From Rickettsiales bacterium (GTDB lineage Bacteria > Bacteroidota > Bacteroidia > Cytophagales > Cyclobacteriaceae), in assembly GCA_002729235.1 (NCBI GenBank), contig PBTY01000093.1:18854-82853 (forward strand): DNA of 64,000 nt, written 5' to 3'. Under the pieces are notes generated by a model. That model was not told the origin of the DNA and made no database searches. It worked only from the letters and a program-made list of their open reading frames with translations. Positions 56,734 to 64,000 of this stretch are shown here, piece by piece (the stretch's first letter is position 1; each line of letters starts with the position of its first letter). The position numbers and the translations under genes were made by a program.

Positions 56734-57225
56734 TCAAGGGTTGATAGGTGGCAATGCTGAAAGTGAATCTGGTTCGAATGCCGGAAGACTTGTATCAATG
56801 TCAGGTAACTCAGGCAATGGCGGAACCGAAGAAGACTGCAACTCATATCCAATGCGGAAGGTGGCGCAGACCACAATAATGACAGTAGCACAAAGAATAA
56901 CAAACAACCCAGGGGATAGACGAGCAATATTGATTTTATAATCTCCCTTGGATCCTTCCACATCAACATCGCCTTTTGCCTGTATCAAGAACAATGAGAA
57001 TCCTAAAAAGCCAAATGACATACCCACGAAAATGGCGGTGGAAAGCAGCCGAAGCCTTCTATCAGCCGTCAATCCCACTAAACGTATTTCTGTATCAAAA
57101 TCAACCGCCTGAGGGCCTGTGTAGATGAAAACAAACAGATAAACAGCTGAGCCTATGATACCAAGAAATGCCAGTATGATCCCTGCTTGATATCCCCAGC
57201 GTAAAAAATCGTCTTTATCGCGCAT
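56734..57225 (-). CDS. Hypothetical membrane protein with proline-rich tail
   Basis: This is a 163-residue protein with three predicted membrane helices (about 10-32, 58-80 and 102-125) and a proline/acid-rich C-terminal tail (SVPPLPELPDIDTSLPAFEP) that is probably periplasmic or cytoplasmic and disordered. There is no signal peptide. The gene precedes the secreted gluzincin gene by 24 bp on the same strand, so it is likely co-transcribed. I do not recognise the family. A second open frame on the same strand (56706-56969) overlaps it but has no membrane pattern and is judged a shadow. Confidence 0.75.
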   Translation of the reverse strand: MRDKDDFLRWGYQAGIILAFLGIIGSAVYLFVFIYTGPQAVDFDTEIRLVGLTADRRLRLLSTAIFVGMSFGFLGFSLFLIQAKGDVDVEGSKGDYKINIARLSPGLFVILCATVIIVVCATFRIGYELQSSSVPPLPELPDIDTSLPAFEPDSLSALPPINP

Positions 57226-57314
57226 ACTGTAAATCTAACTTTTCTTTACAAATAATGTAATTGTGCCGGATTTGTAAAATCCCTATCTTGAGAACCTATC
57301 CATAACCATAACCT

Positions 57315-57401
57315 ATGAACCGATCCATTGCACCAATCCTATTGACGCTATTGATCGTTGCCTGCAGTCCTAAACCTGCTGAGCATGAAAAACAACCTTA
57401 A
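57315..57401 (+). other. Lipoprotein signal peptide cut off from the cyclophilin by an in-frame ochre stop
   Basis: From the ATG at 57315 the frame reads a 17-residue lipoprotein signal with Cys in TLLIVACSPKP, then ends at TAA 57399-57401. The same frame continues 9 bp later into the cyclophilin domain. The stop is most simply a single substitution of a CAA or AAA codon. It separates export and lipid anchoring from catalysis. Confidence 0.8.
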
Positions 57402-57410
57402 GAAACCCAG

Positions 57411-58145
57411 GTGAAACTGACTACTTCCAAAGGGGATATTACACTCAAATTATACAATGAGACACCTCAGCATCGAGACAACTTTATCAGAATTGTGGAA
57501 GATGGCGTCTTAGACAGTGTCTTATTTCATCGGGTGATCGAAACCTTTATGATACAAAGCGGAGACCCTGACAGCAAATTAGCAGGTCCAGAAGATACTT
57601 TAGGCAATGGAGGGCTACTATACACTGTTCCAGCAGAGTTTCACCCCGACTTGTTTCACAAGAAAGGAGCATTAGGAGCTGCGAGAGACAACAACCCAGA
57701 GAAGGCTTCTAGTAGTACACAATTCTATATTGTGCAAGGAAAAGTGTTCACTGACAGTCTGATTGATGCTGCACAGAATCGTATTAATGGTTGGTTAGCG
57801 GAGAGTTTCTTGAGACAAGATAGTGCTTACCTGCCTTACATTGATTCTATGAATGTGGCTCTAATGAGTGGCGATCGTGAGACCTATTTTCGATTCTCTA
57901 ACTATTTGAAAACAGAAGCGGAGACAAAAGAGGAGTTTGACCCACATATCATCCCTGAATCACAAAGAGATGTGTATAAAACCATCGGTGGTTCCCCTCA
58001 CCTGGATCAGAACTACACCGTATTTGGAGAGGTTGTTTCTGGTCTTGAGGTCGTTGACTCAATAGCAGCTGTAGCAACAAATCCTCTAGATCGGCCTTTA
58101 GAAGATGTGAGGATATTGAAGGTTGAGGTGATATCAAATAATTAA
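57411..58145 (+). CDS. Peptidyl-prolyl isomerase, cyclophilin type (probable disrupted lipoprotein)
   Basis: This 244-residue frame opens at GTG 57411, in frame with the upstream lipoprotein signal after an in-frame TAA. It encodes a complete cyclophilin domain: GDITLKLYNETPQHRDNFIR, VLFHRVIETFMIQSGDPDS, GALGAARDNNPEKASSSTQFYI and HLDQNYTVFGEVVSGLEVVD. The residue equivalent to Arg55 of human cyclophilin A is present in FHRV, and the insert (about 115-180) is typical of Bacteroidota periplasmic members. The insert and the signal argue that the ancestral gene encoded a periplasmic lipoprotein isomerase. With the stop, translation would need read-through or reinitiation at GTG, leaving a cytoplasmic enzyme. 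A sequencing error is possible. Confidence 0.82.
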   Translation: MKLTTSKGDITLKLYNETPQHRDNFIRIVEDGVLDSVLFHRVIETFMIQSGDPDSKLAGPEDTLGNGGLLYTVPAEFHPDLFHKKGALGAARDNNPEKASSSTQFYIVQGKVFTDSLIDAAQNRINGWLAESFLRQDSAYLPYIDSMNVALMSGDRETYFRFSNYLKTEAETKEEFDPHIIPESQRDVYKTIGGSPHLDQNYTVFGEVVSGLEVVDSIAAVATNPLDRPLEDVRILKVEVISNN

Positions 58146-58195
58146 CCTGTGGTGGTACTATGCATCCAAAATTATTTGCATCAAAAAAGGCAATG

Positions 58196-59221
58196 ATGAG
58201 ATCTATTCGGACAATCATACAGCTATACTTATGTTTTGCTGGTTTATCAGCTTTGGCTCAGACACAGGAAGTTTTTTACTTGAATTCAAAACAAAATCCA
58301 GCAAAAGATGAAGACACCCTATACATTAGACATGTTGTGGTCGATATGGATTCACTTTTTCAGGTTGAGGATTATTCATTTCCAGATAGCACTCTAAGTC
58401 GAAAATCAACTATCCGAATAAAATACTTTGATGCTGAAGGTAGCGAGGAAAAGTTGTTTAAATCCTCCAAACTTCCCTGGAGTTTTCTCGATAGCGCAAT
58501 CATGCCAACTCATTTGTATCAAGGAGATTATATCGATTTTCACCCAAATGGTAATCAAAAATCTTCTGGTAATTATGATTTGAATAAGCCCATTGGGACT
58601 TTCAAGCAGTGGTATGCAAATGGAACATTAAAAAGTGAGTTATTATTTAAGGAATTATTACCTGAAGAACAGGATTACATGGTTATCAATTATTTCGATA
58701 GTCTAGGTAAACCATTAGTTACTAATGGAAATGGATTTTATCATGAAGTTAAAAAAGGATATAAAGCAAATGGAAAAATAAGCAATGGATTAAAGATAGG
58801 TCTATGGACCGGATCATTTTTAAATGGAATGTCAACTTTTAAGGAAACCTATTCCGATCATGGCGAGTTTGAAGGAGGAACTAGTGTTGATTCTACCGGG
58901 GCGACCTTTTCTTACAAAGCAATTAAAACGACTCCTCAATACATTGATGGAGGAATCCCTGGATTTTATGGATTCATTTCTAAATACATTTATTACCCTT
59001 TTGAGGCTAGGCGCAATAAAATTGAAGGAAGTGTATATGTCTCATTCATTGTAAGCAAAGCGGGTAAAACAGAAAATGTGAAAACGGTGAAAGGAATTGG
59101 ATATGAATGTGATGAAGTGGCCGAACGTATGATCGATATGTGCGATTACTTCACTCCTGGAAGACTTAGAGGTCAAGCGATAGAAACTCAAATGATGCTC
59201 CCTATTCTTTTTAAACTGTGA
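58196..59221 (+). CDS. TonB C-terminal-domain protein with MORN-like repeats
   Basis: ATG codons at 58160, 58193 and 58196 are in frame; the last gives the cleanest signal peptide (MRSIRTIIQLYLCFAGLSALAQ). The 341-residue product has a MORN-like segment (about 130-165, DFHPNGNQKSSGNYDLNKP and TFKQWYANGTLKSELLF) and a C-terminal TonB-type domain (about 255-340, EGSVYVSFIVSKAGKTENV). Proteins of this pairing in Bacteroidota are annotated as energy transducers but lack the TonB membrane helix and proline-rich span; here the signal peptide could instead be cleaved. It is therefore more likely a periplasmic or surface protein than a true TonB. It follows the cyclophilin gene by about 50 bp. Confidence 0.8.
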   Translation: MRSIRTIIQLYLCFAGLSALAQTQEVFYLNSKQNPAKDEDTLYIRHVVVDMDSLFQVEDYSFPDSTLSRKSTIRIKYFDAEGSEEKLFKSSKLPWSFLDSAIMPTHLYQGDYIDFHPNGNQKSSGNYDLNKPIGTFKQWYANGTLKSELLFKELLPEEQDYMVINYFDSLGKPLVTNGNGFYHEVKKGYKANGKISNGLKIGLWTGSFLNGMSTFKETYSDHGEFEGGTSVDSTGATFSYKAIKTTPQYIDGGIPGFYGFISKYIYYPFEARRNKIEGSVYVSFIVSKAGKTENVKTVKGIGYECDEVAERMIDMCDYFTPGRLRGQAIETQMMLPILFKL

Positions 59222-59324
59222 AAATAAAGGTTTGTTCAGGAGATCATCAACTGATAATCAGTAGTCTTACATGAATTAAACCGAAGTGATATGAATTCTA
59301 TTGTTATGCAGACCTTTCAAAGCA

Positions 59325-59468
59325 ATGAAATTCAAGTTATTCTTCGGGCTAATAGGTTCACTTTTCTTCTTGTCAAGTTGCTGAGATATTGATTTATAGG
59401 GTACTGGTAATGGTGGACCTTATGTCCTTGAAGATACTACAGGTCCTGGCAAACCAGACAATAATTAA
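59325..59468 (+). pseudogene. Decayed mini-lipoprotein gene with two in-frame stops
   Basis: The 419-bp gap between the TonB-C protein and the second gluzincin contains an ATG at 59325 that opens a lipoprotein signal ending in FFLSSC. A TGA follows at once (59382-59384), then DIDL, a TAG (59397-59399) and GTGNGGPYVLEDTTGPGKPD before TAA at 59466. Read through the two stops, it would be a 47-codon Gly-rich lipoprotein with coherent composition. The simplest view is a degenerate gene. The rest of the gap holds nothing I can support. Confidence 0.55.
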
Positions 59469-59640
59469 CTGATGCGGTAGAAGGTGATTATCAGAATATT
59501 TTCTGTGAACATATTGATCCTGACTCAATCGTTTCAATGAGTACTGAGATACACCTAAAAAAATAATAAGTCCACCTTCCAACTTACTCATAGCAATAGC
59601 TCTAACTGAAGTCACTTTTTGACGACTTCTAACGATGCTA

Positions 59641-61071
59641 TTAAATTCCTTTGATGTAAGCTTTGATCTCAGTTTGCAACACTGACCATTTAGTAGGTAA
59701 ACGCCGGTATTTCAGCCAGCTATTAAACTGAATATCCAGAGCAGATAGACCATATCCCGTTTTCTGCACCAACACATGGTTAACAATCTCTGGATCATTG
59801 GAATTGCTCTTTTTGAGCTCGGAGTAAATGGTTTCAAGCCAACCCTTTTCACGCAAGAACATCGTGAAATAGCGTGCAGTAGCTCCATAGAGCATGGATT
59901 GTGATCCACTCTCATAATCATCTTTAGATGAGGTGATTAAGTCTTGCAACGAAAGCATTTTACGATATTTTGTTGCTTGTTGAAGATAGAGCAATCGATA
60001 ATTGTCCATAGGCATGAATTGATGTCCACTCTCCTCAAACATCGAAGCAAATCCTTCACTCAACCACACTGGGATCTGAGGATAATCTTGCAAAAGCATG
60101 GCGTGAACGATTTGGTGATAAAGAGGTCCATTATTTACTGCCATCCAGCTGACTACACTGAAGTCAAGTGGATTAAAATAGGCGATGCGACCACCAGCGC
60201 CTCTTCCATGCACCTTCTTTGTAAACCGCGAGAAGCCCTGGTATCCTTCATTTGTTAAATCTGATTCGTACAGATAGATCGGAATGTAATAATTGGGATT
60301 GCTGATCTCGTATTGGTTTTTAAGAAAACTGATTAATTCATTCAGCTCCTTCGGAAGCATTGGTTCTGCTGGGATGGAATCTTCCTGAATCTCTTCCTCA
60401 ATCGGGAACAGCTCTTGTTTTTGTGATTTGACTACCGTGTCTTTTTTAGGCATCCCATCATAACCAATAAGAATAAAAGGCCCTTGTGTGATGGATTTGG
60501 ACGTATTGATCAGGTCCTTAAAATAATCCGTGTATTCATCCAATTGACCAGATGGATAAGATAATCGTCGTGCGATCAATCGCTCATAATCAGCACCTTT
60601 ATAAGGTTGAATTTCAGAGTTATCTAATTTAGCAGCATTGAATACGGTTTCTATGGTATCTCCTTTATCGGTATACGTTAGACCTACTCCTACACTACTC
60701 CAAGCGGCAGAGCTATTCAAGGCATGTTGGATTGCGGAACAATTGGTTGCATACTTTGGATAAGCCTTTCCTGCCAGTGCAACACATTGATTACAAGCAT
60801 TCAAGGCTTCGGAATAGTTCTGTATATCGAGGTGCAGTTTCAGTACATTGTAGGTCCAGATTACCTGTTCCTTTTGATCTTCCATTCCTTCAATGCAATG
60901 CACTATTTCATCGATTAGGGACTCCACCTGTTCTTCACTGGGATTGCTGAATTGATAGCGATTGTATTTTTGATTCAAAGAGTCACAGACATCCTGACCA
61001 AATACACTTGTGGACATGACCAGTAGGACAATCCATGCCTGTTTGACGTAAGTGGAGATCATTGTAACCAT
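59641..61071 (-). CDS. Secreted gluzincin-like paralog with HExxH changed to HQxxH
   Basis: The open frame extends to a TTG at 61119, but the ATG at 61071 (or 61062) precedes the signal peptide (WIVLLVMSTSVFGQ), so 61071 is used; 476 residues. The protein parallels the 55267-56709 product: an N-terminal Cys-bearing helical region (LNACNQCVALAG), shared GRGAGGRIAYFNP, QDYPQIPVWLSEGFASMFEES and ATARYFTMFLREKG. The zinc motif is HQIVH (319-323), with Gln320 in place of the catalytic Glu; a GAA to CAA change would do this. The downstream Glu ligand is retained, so it may still bind zinc but should not cleave peptides. A role as inactive partner or binding protein is inferred. Confidence 0.86.
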   Translation of the reverse strand: MVTMISTYVKQAWIVLLVMSTSVFGQDVCDSLNQKYNRYQFSNPSEEQVESLIDEIVHCIEGMEDQKEQVIWTYNVLKLHLDIQNYSEALNACNQCVALAGKAYPKYATNCSAIQHALNSSAAWSSVGVGLTYTDKGDTIETVFNAAKLDNSEIQPYKGADYERLIARRLSYPSGQLDEYTDYFKDLINTSKSITQGPFILIGYDGMPKKDTVVKSQKQELFPIEEEIQEDSIPAEPMLPKELNELISFLKNQYEISNPNYYIPIYLYESDLTNEGYQGFSRFTKKVHGRGAGGRIAYFNPLDFSVVSWMAVNNGPLYHQIVHAMLLQDYPQIPVWLSEGFASMFEESGHQFMPMDNYRLLYLQQATKYRKMLSLQDLITSSKDDYESGSQSMLYGATARYFTMFLREKGWLETIYSELKKSNSNDPEIVNHVLVQKTGYGLSALDIQFNSWLKYRRLPTKWSVLQTEIKAYIKGI

Positions 61072-61169
61072 ATTGCCATTCAAAATAGTAAAAGAATTCG
61101 TTTCAAGTCCAATTTTCAAGTTTGGTCCCTTTGAATGGCTCTGGAAAAGCCTGACTTATTGGGTTTGTA

Positions 61170-61287
61170 ATGGAGCCTCAGTAACGTATCAAAAAGAGAC
61201 TCCCATAGAATCTATTTTAAGTTTTATCCCCATGTCTATGCTCCATAGATTCGGTGAGTGACGATATCCAAGGTCATTCCCTGAATC
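61170..61287. repeat. Palindromic repeat copy A
   Basis: The inner arms are GACTCCCATAGAATC (61198-61212) and GATTCGGTGAGTGAC (61248-61262), with a 35-nt loop. GGAGCCTCAGTAACG lies to the left and CGATATCCAAGGTCATTCCC to the right. It overlaps the region just upstream of the HQxxH gene. Confidence 0.75.
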
Positions 61288-61326
61288 ACATGAAGATTTC
61301 AAAATCAAATATTTAATTAGTATGTT

Positions 61327-61523
61327 ATTCTAAGGGAATCTCAGTTGTTGACAAGTGATTTCAGTTGAGAAAGACTCCCCTAGAATCTATTTTAGTCTTT
61401 CTGAACATATAAAATATTCATAAGATTCGGGGAGTGACGATATCCAAGATCAACCCCTTTGTCCTATCGGACATTTTCCCTTGGATGTAATAAGTCATTC
61501 CCTGGTCGGGCACCCCTGAATGC
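61327..61523. repeat. Palindromic repeat copy B with CGGGCACC tail
   Basis: The outer left segment ATTCTAAGGGAATCTC (61327-61342) is identical to that of copy C. The inner arms are GACTCCCCTAGAATC (61373-61387) and GATTCGGGGAGTGAC (61424-61438), with a 36-nt loop. The right side continues through CGATATCCAAGATCA to a separated GTCATTCCCTGGTCGGGCAC tail (61494-61513) that matches the tail of copy C. Confidence 0.8.
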
Positions 61524-61560
61524 TTACCATATTTTCGCTACTTTAATCCTACTAAAATGC

Positions 61561-61715
61561 ATTCTAAGGGAATCTCATTAACGAATCACAAAGAGACTCC
61601 CCTAGAATCACAACAAAAAGCATCCTAAGTTTGATTGATTTATCAAGTGATTCGGGGGCGCCTGGCTTAAGGGGTGACGATTGCCCAGGTCATTCCCTCG
61701 GGCACCTCTGAATGT
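61561..61715. repeat. Palindromic repeat copy C
   Basis: ATTCTAAGGGAATCTC (61561-61576) and left arm GACTCCCCTAGAATC (61595-61609) are exact family sequence. The right arm GATTCGGGG...GGGGTGACG (61649-61679) carries a small GC-rich insertion, GCGCCTGGCTTAA. It ends with CCAGGTCATTCCCT and CGGGCACCTCTGAATG. It lies about 50 bp from the 3' end of the receptor gene. Confidence 0.78.
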
Positions 61716-61766
61716 CTCTTGATACAAAACGAGCATATTCAAGTGCCTCGTATACTTCCGGCAATT

Positions 61767-63641
61767 TCAGTTCTCTTCAAGCTCCTCAATAGATTCCATT
61801 ATTTGTTTGACTTCTTCTTTCCTCACTAATCCACTATTATAGAGTCTCCTTTTGAAGGATTTTTCACCAATTGAAGTGAAATAAAGGATTTTAACATAAA
61901 AGTCAATTAATAACTTTTTTCTCAAACCATCTCTGATTTCGATAACCTCATCTGGAAAGTTTTCATCTACTTGATCCATCTTTATCTTAAGCTCTTCAGC
62001 AAATTTTTTGGTCAAAGCATTAGATCGTAAGTCTAAAATCAAATTGTAAACATTCATTCGGATGTCGTGAAAAGAGGCTACATCATTTATATGGTCTACT
62101 ACGCGATTAAACTTTATGGTTGGAGCGGTCTTTTCAAATGCAAGTTCAAGGTTTTCTTTTAGCCTTCGAATAAAGTCCTGAACATAAGATGAAAAGAGCG
62201 GAACCGGTATGTTAATATTAGATAATTGTTTGAAAACATAATTCATAATTAATGGACACGCTAATCCAGCTGTAACGATAACTATGATCTGATTTGATTT
62301 AATATATCCTGAGTAAAGAAAAAATATGATCACCATCATCGTGGTGAATGAATAAACAATAAACCAGTACCAGAAGGATTTTAGTTGAAATAAAGTTCTA
62401 AAGGGAGTATAGTATTCATTGTGCATGAATACAGCGAATGATAGGAAAGTCAAGGTTAGAAAAATAAGAAGAATTATCGGGTTTCTTACGAAGTTTTGAT
62501 AAGCCAAAAAAGGCTCTACTTTAGTTTCCCAAATTCGGATTAAGGTATAATCTGAAAATCCTAACAAGGAGGTCTTTTGAAGAGCATTGTCTATTCTATT
62601 CCCTGAGTATAACAACAGATTGTCATCACTTTCTTGCAAATATCGAATGGTGTGAAAGGAAGATTGAGTTAAATCAACCTGCCTATTCAGTCTTTCCTGA
62701 TATTCGGTAAATCTTGTGATAAACTCATCTAGCGTTTCTGTTTCTTCAAGGATGGATACGGTAAGCTTAAATGCATCTACCGTATTGGCAATTTCTTCGC
62801 TGACCTTTTCATTATTGGGGTTAATCAACTCGGTTATTCCAAAGATCTTTAAATAGCGGAATAATTCAATATCAACGTTACTCAGTGGATAATTGCTAAA
62901 TAGAACTAATATGGGATGATACGTAGAAATATTATCTCGATTGTACTCTTTTAAACTTTGAAGAAAGAACTTAATCATATCTTCCTTCCAAGGTGCCAAC
63001 ACTATCAGTTTAATATCATTATAAGCTAAACTTTCAATAAACTTATTAATTTCAGGATAATTCCCACCTCTATCTGAATCAAAAGCCGGAAACGGTTTTC
63101 CAATGATTTTTAAATCAGGGTTCTCATCAAACCTTGCAAAAATATCAAGCCCCCAGGTGTTGTTTTCGTAGTAAAGACCAATTTCATTGATACCGAATTT
63201 GTCAATCAATTTACTATAAAGGAATGATGCTTTCTCCGCATTGGTTGACGTAATTTTTAAAAAGTCGACATTGCTAAAACTTGATTGTGGAGTGCTTATT
63301 GTGGGACAAATAAAATAGGGTTTACTCTCGAAAGTTGAATTTGAGAAATCTCGAGATATTAAGGCATCAATTTCCTTTAGCGTTTCTGAGTCTGATGGAC
63401 CAATGACAACATCAACATTTTCCTCCATTAAACTGTTGAAGACTTCTAATCGATTATTGGCATTGTATCCCAGCGTTATGACCTCAAGATTCGAGGGTAC
63501 GTCTACTGAATCTATCCATTTCTGAGTTTCTCTTGTATAACTATGGTTATCAAGATATAAAACTCCAATTTTCTTATGTTGGGCATGAATCAGGGAGCAT
63601 GTCAACAAGAATTGCAATGTAAGAATACTAAGTAACTTCAT
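61767..63641 (-). CDS. Periplasmic-binding-protein-like membrane receptor
   Basis: This 624-residue protein begins with a signal peptide (about 20 residues, ending SLIHA). Residues about 24-330 resemble a type 1 periplasmic binding protein of the branched-chain amino acid/leucine-binding kind (KKIGVLYLDNHSYTRE, then DVVIGPSDSETL, GINEIGLYYENNTWG and LIVLAPWKED). Three membrane helices lie near 380-400, 412-435 and 440-460. The last 160 residues should be cytoplasmic and helical, with no kinase, cyclase or response domain that I recognise. The plan suggests a ligand sensor that signals through an unknown C-terminal region. It is the only gene between repeat copies C and D. Confidence 0.78.
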   Translation of the reverse strand: MKLLSILTLQFLLTCSLIHAQHKKIGVLYLDNHSYTRETQKWIDSVDVPSNLEVITLGYNANNRLEVFNSLMEENVDVVIGPSDSETLKEIDALISRDFSNSTFESKPYFICPTISTPQSSFSNVDFLKITSTNAEKASFLYSKLIDKFGINEIGLYYENNTWGLDIFARFDENPDLKIIGKPFPAFDSDRGGNYPEINKFIESLAYNDIKLIVLAPWKEDMIKFFLQSLKEYNRDNISTYHPILVLFSNYPLSNVDIELFRYLKIFGITELINPNNEKVSEEIANTVDAFKLTVSILEETETLDEFITRFTEYQERLNRQVDLTQSSFHTIRYLQESDDNLLLYSGNRIDNALQKTSLLGFSDYTLIRIWETKVEPFLAYQNFVRNPIILLIFLTLTFLSFAVFMHNEYYTPFRTLFQLKSFWYWFIVYSFTTMMVIIFFLYSGYIKSNQIIVIVTAGLACPLIMNYVFKQLSNINIPVPLFSSYVQDFIRRLKENLELAFEKTAPTIKFNRVVDHINDVASFHDIRMNVYNLILDLRSNALTKKFAEELKIKMDQVDENFPDEVIEIRDGLRKKLLIDFYVKILYFTSIGEKSFKRRLYNSGLVRKEEVKQIMESIEELEEN

Positions 63642-63815
63642 GATTGGCAGTGATTTGTAAGAAATATATCACTTTCATGAATCATTTTAAAAAATAGATC
63701 GCAGTTACATGATTTATCCTTAAAGAATACAACCGGATAAAGAATATTTCATATAACTACAGTACTCCTGTGGATAATAATTCGAATTTTTTAGTTGCCA
63801 TGATACTGTTTGATT

Positions 63816-63904
63816 GAGACTCCCCTAGAATCATTGTTTATTCCTTTTAATAATTACAATGACCAAAATGATTCGGAGAGTGACGCTAAATCCTAGGTCA
63901 ATTG
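63816..63904. repeat. Palindromic repeat copy D
   Basis: The arms GACTCCCCTAGAATC (63818-63832) and GATTCGGAGAGTGAC (63870-63884) flank a 37-nt AT-rich loop. The right tail GCTAAATCCTAGGTCA resembles the family's CGATATCCAAGGTCA. It occupies most of the 359 bp between the receptor start and the window end. Confidence 0.75.
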
Positions 63905-63945
63905 TCTTGTCCTGAAATAGGTTTACACAATCGATGTAAATCAAA

Positions 63946-64000
63946 ATGGATAAAAAGGAGAATGTACCAATTCGGCATGGTAATGAGATTTCGGTGGCAG
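63946..64000 (+). CDS. Possible start of a gene running off the window
   Basis: An ATG at 63946 opens a frame (MDKKENVPIRHGNEISVA) that stays open to the window end, 18 codons. A second frame starting at ATG 63962 also remains open (MYQFGMVMRFRWQ). Neither can be identified from so little sequence. Confidence 0.2.
   Translation, partial: MDKKENVPIRHGNEISVA

Noticed and set aside
56706..56969. 87-aa minus-strand frame between the gluzincin and membrane-protein genes
   Set aside because: It overlaps the end of the 163-aa gene, which has clear membrane helices and a better start; this frame lacks any motif.
58196..59221. True TonB energy transducer
   Set aside because: It has no N-terminal membrane anchor of the TonB type, no proline-rich span and no ExbB/ExbD neighbours; only the C-terminal domain is TonB-like.
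23342..59468. Stop-codon reassignment as explanation for internal stops
   Set aside because: TAA, TGA and TAG all occur as interruptions, and all three are used as normal stops throughout the window, so no single recoding fits.
59394..59615. 73-aa minus-strand frame in the gap near 59.5 kb
   Set aside because: No signal, motif or plausible start context; the opposite strand holds a lipoprotein relic.
61170..63904. CRISPR array
   Set aside because: The repeats are few, unequally spaced and themselves palindromic with variable loops; there are no regular unique spacers and no cas genes.

Overview
The window looks like chromosomal DNA of a free-living, probably marine, Bacteroidota, most likely class Cytophagia. 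The base composition is AT-rich. There is a SusC/SusD pair, a large protein with a type IX secretion (T9SS) C-terminal sorting domain, many short-signal lipoproteins, and TPR-CHAT proteins. Shine-Dalgarno sequences are weak, as is usual in the phylum. I see no rRNA, tRNA, CRISPR array, transposase or prophage genes.

Layout. 1-8.8 kb: the 3' end of a TonB-plug-like surface protein, an MFS transporter, an aldehyde dehydrogenase/DUF779 pair with a divergent AraC regulator and probable operator repeats, an ECF sigma factor with a coupled membrane protein, and a ToxR-like membrane HTH protein. 9-23.2 kb: a methyl-accepting chemotaxis protein, then a co-directional locus of SusC, SusD, SGNH hydrolase, SLC13 anion transporter, two lipoproteins (one an alpha/beta hydrolase) and ATP-dependent PEP carboxykinase. 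It reads as an organic-acid or ester uptake and gluconeogenesis unit rather than a glycan locus. 23.3-25.9 kb: a membrane class III nucleotide cyclase, broken by a 5-bp tandem duplication, lies tail-to-tail with an HD-domain protein carrying a Pycsar effector (PycTM/DUF5706) membrane module. 25.9-33.3 kb: an SdiA-regulated-type lipoprotein, a metallophosphoesterase-beta-barrel fusion, and an arsenic operon (arsR, two low-molecular-weight phosphatase-type reductases, one of them exported, and acr3) with two matching operator-like palindromes.

33.4-46.3 kb: a DEAD-box helicase, then two paralogous exported TPR-CHAT (caspase-like) proteins flanking a 1610-aa T9SS metalloprotease with FG-GAP repeats. 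46.3-57.2 kb: an SMP-30-like lipoprotein translationally coupled to a DnaQ-GIY-YIG nuclease, YaaA, an SH3 lipoprotein, an acyltransferase, a STAS-like protein, an M20 peptidase, a Bcr/CflA-type MFS pump, a VOC enzyme, and the first of two related secreted gluzincin-like proteins. 57.3-64 kb: a cyclophilin whose lipoprotein signal is cut off by an in-frame stop, a TonB-C/MORN protein, a decayed mini-lipoprotein, the second gluzincin paralog with HExxH changed to HQxxH, and a periplasmic-binding-protein-like membrane receptor embedded in a cluster of palindromic repeats.

The most notable items are the cyclase/HD-PycTM pair with its exactly explicable frameshift, the palindromic repeat family (four copies at 61-64 kb and one diverged copy at 3 kb) whose segments can fold in two mutually exclusive ways, the CHAT-protease-CHAT arrangement, and the active/inactive metallopeptidase paralog pair.
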